From assembly GCA_965200895.1 (NCBI GenBank), contig CBDAVM010000001.1, positions 2,480,001 through 2,544,000 on the forward strand: 64,000 nt of DNA, in the 5' to 3' direction. The notes under the pieces are model-generated. The model saw only the letters and a list, made by a program, of their open reading frames with translations, had not been told where the DNA came from and searched no databases. Source of the stretch: WTFV01 sp965200895 (GTDB lineage Bacteria > Acidobacteriota > Vicinamibacteria > Vicinamibacterales > UBA8438). Within the stretch, counting starts at the first letter, position 1. Every line of letters starts with the position of its first letter. Positions 59,286-64,000 of the stretch are shown one piece after another. Position numbers and translations under genes: made by a program.

Positions 59286-60716
59286 TCATCCCGCGCAGCG
59301 GACGAGTCGGTCGCCCTCGTGGCACATCATCTGCAGCGGCGTCCGCTGCCGCTCGTTCATCGCCTGCAGGTCGCCGCCGTGGTCGACGAGGAGCTGGACG
59401 ACCCCCGGCCACGCCTTGAAGACGGCCGAGTGCAGCGCCGTGTCGCCGGCGTCGTTGCGGGCGTTCACGTCGGCCCCCAGGCTGAGGGCGAGGCGCGTCG
59501 CCTCCAGGTTCGGCTGCTCGTCCGCGTGCAGGGCTTCGGCCACCTCGGGCGGCACGCGCCGGTCGTGGCGGTCGATCTCGCCGTTGCTCCAGCGTGCGCC
59601 GGCCGCCATCATCAGCGGCGTCGTCCCGTCCCGCAGCGGCAGCAGGGGGTTCGCCCCGGCGTCGGCCAGGATACGCATGATCCCGACATCGGCGTACTTC
59701 GCGGCCAGCAGGAACGGGGTGGCCCCGGCCAGCGACGCCGGCAGGATCCACCAGTGGGTCGCCCGCGGCACGCGGCTGCCGCCGGTCATGCGGATGTCGG
59801 GGTCGGCGCCGTGCGCGAGCAGCGTCTCGACCAGCGGCGCATCGGCCCGCAGCACCGCGGTGTGCAGGGCCGCGTAGCCGGCCCCGGCCGCGTCGGGGTC
59901 GGCGTCGCGCTCCAGCAGGAATGCGGCCAGCGCGCCGTGGCCGCTGAAGCTGGCGACGACCAGCGCGGAGGCGCCGTCGGGCGCCGTCCCGTTGACGTCC
60001 GCTCCGGCATCGAGCAGCAGCCGCGCGCTTTCGACCTCGCCGTGCCGGGCCGCGAACAGCAGCGGCGTGAAGCCGCCCAGCGGCAGGTTCCGCGCCCGCT
60101 CGTCGCCCCGGCCGCCCACGCTCACCAGCAGCGAGCGCGTCCGGGTGCGCGCGTGCACGTCCGCGCCGTGGGCCAGGAGCAGGCGCACCACGTCCGCGTG
60201 CCCTCCCGCCACGGCCCACATCAGGGCTGTCTGGCCGCGCGACGCCTCCCGCGCGTTGGCGTTGCTCGCCCCGTGCTCCAGCAGGGCCGCCACCGCGTCC
60301 GCATTGCCCGTCCGCGAGCAGGTCATCAGCGCCGTCTCGCCCATCGTGGTCGCGGCGTCCGGATCGGCGCCGGCGGCCAGCAGCCGCTCGACGAGCGGGG
60401 CGCTGCGGTTGATGCAGGCGAGCGCCAGCGGCGTCACCCCGTAGTCGTTCGCGGCGTCGACGTCGGCGCCGGCGCCGATCAGCAGGTCGACCGATTCGGG
60501 ATCGTCCCGGCGGACCGCCCAGTGCAGCGGGGTCGCGCCGTCGGCCTCCGGCGCGTTCACGTCGGCATCGTCGGCGATGAGCGCGCGCAGGGCGTCGTGG
60601 TCGCCGCCGCGCACGGCCTCCTTGAGTCGCAGGTCGGCGGCGGCGGCAGGCGCGTTCGCGCCCGCCAGCACGGTTGCCAGCAGGACGGCGGTCGGGACGG
60701 CGGCTCCGGTGCGCAT
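59286..60716 (-). CDS. Secreted ankyrin-repeat protein
   Basis: 476 residues. A signal peptide (TAVLLATVLAGANAPAAAA) is followed by about ten ankyrin repeats such as DGATPLHWAVRRDDPESVDLL, YGVTPLALACINRSAPLVERL, QTALMWAVAGGHADVVRLL and DTALHSAVFKAWPGVVQLL. Ankyrin repeats bind proteins. The region GYAALHTAVLRADAPLVETLLAHGADPDIR matches the opening of the protein at the left window edge. That protein ends in cytochrome c, whereas this one ends with MMCHEGDRLVRCAG and no heme motif. ATG 60716 has AGGAGGT upstream. A TATACT on this strand (60803-60798) may be a -10 box. Confidence 0.88.
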   Translation of the reverse strand: MRTGAAVPTAVLLATVLAGANAPAAAADLRLKEAVRGGDHDALRALIADDADVNAPEADGATPLHWAVRRDDPESVDLLIGAGADVDAANDYGVTPLALACINRSAPLVERLLAAGADPDAATTMGETALMTCSRTGNADAVAALLEHGASNANAREASRGQTALMWAVAGGHADVVRLLLAHGADVHARTRTRSLLVSVGGRGDERARNLPLGGFTPLLFAARHGEVESARLLLDAGADVNGTAPDGASALVVASFSGHGALAAFLLERDADPDAAGAGYAALHTAVLRADAPLVETLLAHGADPDIRMTGGSRVPRATHWWILPASLAGATPFLLAAKYADVGIMRILADAGANPLLPLRDGTTPLMMAAGARWSNGEIDRHDRRVPPEVAEALHADEQPNLEATRLALSLGADVNARNDAGDTALHSAVFKAWPGVVQLLVDHGGDLQAMNERQRTPLQMMCHEGDRLVRCAG

Positions 60717-60850
60717 GCTCTACCTCCTGTTCCGGGTCGCCGCCCGCGGGCGGCGTGCGAGCGACCGGCCGAGCTGCGCTACGCGAGGATACAGCCGAGT
60801 ATACGCCCATTCGCGGCGATTCGCCTGCGCCGTATACGCGCGGCGTGTCT

Positions 60851-61255
60851 TCAGTCGGGAGGACAGATCAGCGGGATCGTCTCGCGCCGGTTGCGCCGGT
60901 AGATCCGGAAGTCGGCGCGGTCCACCGTGATCACGGGATGACGCGGATGCAATTCACTCATGCGTACAAGACAGATATCGGCCAGATCCGGTCGTCGATC
61001 CGCGTAGCGGTCGGCGAGCTCCGCCAACTCGACCAGATGATCGTTGACGTCGAAGGCGCTCTCAATGAGACCTTCCCGGACCATGGAGAGCACGAGGGGA
61101 ACGTTCCGCAGGTGAAAGGCAGCCTCCGCCAGCACGGCTTCACAGGTCAGGAGCGGCATCGTCACGCGTGCGGCCAAGCCGGCCGCCCAGTCGTGATGCC
61201 GATCTGCCCGGTTGGCGAAAGCCACCAGAAGACCGGTGTCGGCGATGCCGATCAT
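60851..61255 (-). CDS. PIN-domain toxin, VapC-like
   Basis: 134 residues. Acidic residues of the PIN nuclease site are visible: Asp6 in IADTGLLVAF, Glu39 in LTCEAVLAEA, Asp92 in PDLADICLVRM and Asp109 in ITVDRADF. Such toxins cut RNA, often tRNA or rRNA. The gene overlaps the antitoxin stop by ATGA and follows it, the standard VapBC order. Histidine-rich RADRHHDWAAGL near the N-terminus is common in this subgroup. It appears intact. Confidence 0.85.
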   Translation of the reverse strand: MIGIADTGLLVAFANRADRHHDWAAGLAARVTMPLLTCEAVLAEAAFHLRNVPLVLSMVREGLIESAFDVNDHLVELAELADRYADRRPDLADICLVRMSELHPRHPVITVDRADFRIYRRNRRETIPLICPPD

Positions 61256-61464
61256 TCCGTGGAAAATCCCTTGCGGCTCGACAGATCGCGCGGTCCGCGC
61301 ACGGAACCGGCCAGGCGCATGAAAGTGCGCGTCTCCCCCTCTTCACGCGCCTTCTGAAGCTGCTCGCGGACGATCTCGCTCCTGGACACGCCGGTCGTCG
61401 CGGATGCGTGCTTCAGCCACGCGGCGAGATCGGGCGTGAGACGCACCGTAATTGTATTACTCAT
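61252..61464 (-). CDS. Ribbon-helix-helix antitoxin, VapB/CopG-like
   Basis: 70 residues. The N-terminal strand NTITVRLTPDLAAWLKHAS and helix-turn-helix TGVSRSEIVREQLQKA form a CopG-type DNA-binding domain. The C-terminal tail (RLAGSVRGPRDLSSRKGFS) is typical of the toxin-binding part. It is cotranscribed with the PIN toxin. An inverted repeat, GTATTAC with GTAATAC, flanks the start codon (61454-61482) and may be its own operator, which would let the antitoxin repress the pair. Confidence 0.85.
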   Translation of the reverse strand: MSNTITVRLTPDLAAWLKHASATTGVSRSEIVREQLQKAREEGETRTFMRLAGSVRGPRDLSSRKGFSTE

Positions 61465-61482
61465 CTGTCAGAAGTGTAATAC
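61454..61482. promoter_or_regulatory. Candidate autoregulatory operator of the VapBC-like pair
   Basis: A perfect 7-base inverted repeat (GTATTAC 61454-61460, GTAATAC 61476-61482) with a 15-base spacer spans the antitoxin start codon at 61464. The right arm also gives TATTAC on the minus strand, a possible -10 box. The placement suits repression by the ribbon-helix-helix protein. Confidence 0.35.
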
Positions 61483-61574
61483 GCGCTGTCCGCAGCGACA
61501 GTCGGTTCCTGCGTCCTGCATCCGACCTTCTGTCCGGGTGGAGGAGTCGAGAGTACCGCAGACGCGGCGCTCTG

Positions 61575-61682
61575 GGCGGTTTCGCCGATGCGACGATCGG
61601 GTGCTACCTTGAAACGGCGCTTCTTTCATTCTCCGAGTTGCCACTCGGCGGTTCCGCCGATGCGCCGATAGCGTGCTACCCT
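61575..61682 (+). repeat. 36-bp direct repeat upstream of the 733-residue protein
   Basis: Two copies of a 36-bp sequence start GGCGGTTTCGCCGATGCG at 61575 and GGCGGTTCCGCCGATGCG at 61647 (period 72), each ending near GTGCTACC. They differ at about five positions. Each begins with a small palindrome (GGCG...CGCC). The rest of the gap 61465-61745 has no gene that I can support. The repeats lie between the divergent antitoxin gene and the next gene and may be regulatory. Confidence 0.55.
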
Positions 61683-61745
61683 CCGCGCCGGCGTGCTCCG
61701 GCTTCCTGGCGAGGAGGGAGACGCGCCCCGGAGGAAGAGACACGC

Positions 61746-63947
61746 ATGCGGACGCTGTACAGGCACGCTCCGGTCAGGTGGCTGGCGGCCGGTCTCGGCG
61801 CCGCCGCGGCCGGGGTCGCGCTCGCCCTCTTCCTGTCGCCCGAGGCCGGAATGGCGCTGGTCCTGTTGGGTGTCGGCGTGTTGGGCTTCGCCCTGGGGCT
61901 GGGGCGGTCGTCGACCCTCGATCGCGAGCTGATCGCCGAAGTCGAGCAGCACATGGCCGAGCTGCGCGAAGCGGAGCTGCGGGCGATCGGGGAGCGTTGG
62001 ATCTCCGAGGGCGTGTCGCCGACCGAGCAGGCCTACCAGGCGCTTCGAGAGTCGCGCGACGGAGCGGCCGCCGACGCCCCGTCGGCGCAGCCCGGCGCGT
62101 TCGCCGACCGGGAGCGCGAACTCGGGCGGCTGATCAAGCACCGCTGCGAGCGGGTCTGGGAGGGTATCGGCGACCGGCGCTACGTGCAGCAGGAGCACGG
62201 ACAGATCACCGGCCTCGACGGCAGGGCCGTCCAGGCCGAGGTGCGCGGCATCGTGGAGGAGGTCGCCGCGCTGCACCACGCCGATTCCGACCGGGCCATG
62301 ATGGAGGCGCGCATCGGTGACGTGCTCATGGCCGTGCGCTCGACGGTCGGCGAGCTGCTGCAAGTGATGCACCGGATCCCGTACATCGACCCTGCCGACT
62401 GGTCTCTCCGGTCGGTCCTGACGCAGCTCGAGCGCGCGCAGCAGGCGCAGAGCCTCTACCGCAAGTACTCGGACTACCAGCACTACGTCACAGGTGTCAC
62501 GCTGGCTGCGCGCCTGGCCCTGGGCGTGAATCCCGTCTCCCTCGTGGGGTGGACCGTGGGCCAACAGGTCGCCATGCGGATCGGGAGCAGGGTCGTCAAG
62601 GCGTATGCGCAGACGTGGGTCAAGGAGTTGCTGGAGAGTGCGGTCGCGCTCGTCTACATCCAGGCGGCCCGCACCTACGACCCCGAACGCGTCTATCGCA
62701 GCGCGGACTGGATGGCGCTGGTGGAGGCCCTGCGCATCCAGGCCCGCATCCCGGGCCTCGATCACAACCGCAAGGTACTGCTGGACCGCATCCTGCACGC
62801 GCAGATTCCCGACGAGTTCGCGAAGCTGACCCTGCTGCGCGCCCTCGCGCAGGATGCCGATCCGGAGCCCGGCGCGGATTCCACTGCGCGATTCGCGGCT
62901 CTCTCCCCGCGGCAGCGCCATGCGATCGCCGATTCCCTCGCCGGGATCCTGTGCGCCATGCGCGGGCTGAACGAGACCGCGGCCAGCGCCGCGATAGAAG
63001 CCCTGGAGGACCGCCTGCAGCGGGCGTTGGGGGTCGATCTGGTCGGCTCCGGCAGCCGGATCGGGGTGCGCGTGGCCGAGGGGTTCGAGCGGCTCGCGGA
63101 GGCCGCGTGCGACTGGCGCCGCCTCGACCGCGCCGCGGCGCAGCAGGCGATTGACGCGACGCCCTTTGCGGTCCGGGCGCGGAAGGCGGCCGGCGCCGCC
63201 GACTGTGGCGCGGCGCTGGAACGGGCGCTGGGCGCCGTCTACGACGAGGACGAACGGGCCGTCGGCGAGCGCCGGCTCGTCGAACCGCCGCGCGATCTGG
63301 TCGGCGACCCGCTGGCCGAACCGTTCGTCGCGTCGCTCATCGACCTGCTGGCGACGGCCGGGCCGGACGACTGGCCGGTCGAGATCGACCACATGGCGCT
63401 GCTCCACGCCTCGGTGCTGCTGCCCGAGCGCAAGGCGGTGGAGAGGGCGTGGAGGGGCTACCTGGATGCTGCGTCCGCGCGGCTGCGCGAACGGCTGGCG
63501 CACGCGGATCGGTCGAGCTGGCCGAAGGCGGCGGCGCCGGCCATCCTGCGGCAGATCGGCGCCCTCGGGCACGCCCCGCCGTCGCCCGACAGGGGCATCG
63601 CGCCGCCGTCAGCGGCCGTGCGCCCCCTGGCCGTCTTCGAGCCGATCGCCGCCGACGGCCGTGCGCGCTGGCTGCTCCTGTGCGCCGACCGCGTGGTCGT
63701 CGGCGATACGCCGGACGAGCCGCTGGCGATCGACGACGGTGCGCCGGAGGTGTTTCCGACCGCCGCGGTCCGCTTCACGCGCCGCACGGGGACCGTGGCC
63801 GACGAGCTCGTCATCCACTGCGGCGCGCATCCGGACGACCGTCGCCTGGCGGTCGCGGGCGACGTGATGGGCACGTTCGCCACGAAGTTCGGGCCTGTGC
63901 TCGCCCCGCTCGGCCTTGATGTCGAGGCGTTGGCGGAGGAGGATTGA
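61746..63947 (+). CDS. Large membrane-anchored helical protein, unrecognised family
   Basis: 733 residues from ATG 61746, with GAGGAAGAG upstream; the frame is open to 61452 but that part is not protein-like. Two hydrophobic segments lie near the N-terminus (WLAAGLGAAAAGVALALFL and GMALVLLGVGVLGFALGLG), then an acidic helix (LIAEVEQHMAELREAELRAIGE). A third, weaker hydrophobic region (VTGVTLAARLALGVNPVSLVGWTVGQQ, ~245-270) follows SLYRKYSDYQHY. The rest is a long helical region without repeats that I can name. A small beta-rich domain (ARWLLLCADRVVVGDTPDEP to ELVIHCGAH) ends the protein. No catalytic motif is apparent. The neighbours give no functional hint. Confidence 0.75.
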   Translation: MRTLYRHAPVRWLAAGLGAAAAGVALALFLSPEAGMALVLLGVGVLGFALGLGRSSTLDRELIAEVEQHMAELREAELRAIGERWISEGVSPTEQAYQALRESRDGAAADAPSAQPGAFADRERELGRLIKHRCERVWEGIGDRRYVQQEHGQITGLDGRAVQAEVRGIVEEVAALHHADSDRAMMEARIGDVLMAVRSTVGELLQVMHRIPYIDPADWSLRSVLTQLERAQQAQSLYRKYSDYQHYVTGVTLAARLALGVNPVSLVGWTVGQQVAMRIGSRVVKAYAQTWVKELLESAVALVYIQAARTYDPERVYRSADWMALVEALRIQARIPGLDHNRKVLLDRILHAQIPDEFAKLTLLRALAQDADPEPGADSTARFAALSPRQRHAIADSLAGILCAMRGLNETAASAAIEALEDRLQRALGVDLVGSGSRIGVRVAEGFERLAEAACDWRRLDRAAAQQAIDATPFAVRARKAAGAADCGAALERALGAVYDEDERAVGERRLVEPPRDLVGDPLAEPFVASLIDLLATAGPDDWPVEIDHMALLHASVLLPERKAVERAWRGYLDAASARLRERLAHADRSSWPKAAAPAILRQIGALGHAPPSPDRGIAPPSAAVRPLAVFEPIAADGRARWLLLCADRVVVGDTPDEPLAIDDGAPEVFPTAAVRFTRRTGTVADELVIHCGAHPDDRRLAVAGDVMGTFATKFGPVLAPLGLDVEALAEED

Positions 63948-64000
63948 GGCCGCCGCGTAGCCACGCGATCTCGTTCTCCAACGACCCCCACTGTAGATGC

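Overview
The window is very GC-rich and looks like chromosomal DNA of an Acidobacteriota bacterium, most likely class Vicinamibacteria. This is inferred from family content, not from a marker gene. The content includes Oar-type TonB-dependent receptors with an N-terminal carboxypeptidase-regulatory domain, CRTAC1-like FG-GAP/ASPIC-UnbV lipoproteins paired with TPR lipoproteins, an acidobacterial VWFA-type protein, DUF1592/DUF1552 and DUF6152 proteins, a Gfo/Idh/MocA and DUF1080 pair, and a PQQ quinoprotein. I saw no rRNA, tRNA, CRISPR array, insertion sequence or phage gene. Most genes carry a signal peptide, lipobox or Tat signal, so this is mainly a cell-envelope and secreted-protein region.

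Layout. 1-2.1 kb: end of an ankyrin-cytochrome c protein and a PlsC-type acyltransferase. 2.2-26.3 kb: a nearly all-plus-strand envelope block. It has four CRTAC1-like lipoprotein genes, each followed by a TPR lipoprotein gene. Two subtypes (A and B) alternate as A1, B1, A2, B2. Between them lie two paralogous TonB receptors with matching double-hairpin terminators, a small beta-barrel protein, and an intact VWA gene next to the deleted remnant of a second. 26.3-30.7 kb (minus): two tandem secreted proteins joining a heme-c motif, a type II copper monooxygenase-like core and TPRs. 30.8-34.7 kb (minus): an overlapping trio of asparagine-synthetase-like, radical SAM and flavin halogenase-like proteins. 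34.9-44.7 kb: two coupled alpha/beta hydrolases, a HbpS/GlcG-like protein, DUF1080, a Tat-exported oxidoreductase, and a cluster of secreted proteins sharing a GDSRGRWEGDTLVV motif with a DUF6152 protein.

44.9-50.1 kb is the most unusual part: an AdoMet-decarboxylase-like protein, a SAM methyltransferase, a membrane protein containing two exosortase-like Cys/Arg/His triads in tandem, and a GT39-like membrane glycosyltransferase, followed by recO. 51-58.1 kb (minus): a PQQ quinoprotein, remnants of a nucleotidyltransferase-type module, a coiled-coil membrane protein, DUF1552, and a DUF1592 cytochrome gene split by a frameshift. 58.3-61.5 kb: a DUF262/HEPN chimera, an ankyrin protein and a VapBC-like pair. 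61.7-63.9 kb: a large unrecognised membrane-anchored protein.

A recurrent theme is decay by partial duplication. Extra copies of gene 3' ends sit beside the intact genes for the VWA, DUF1592 and PDZ-hydrolase genes, and two probable toxin or defence modules are reduced to fused pieces.
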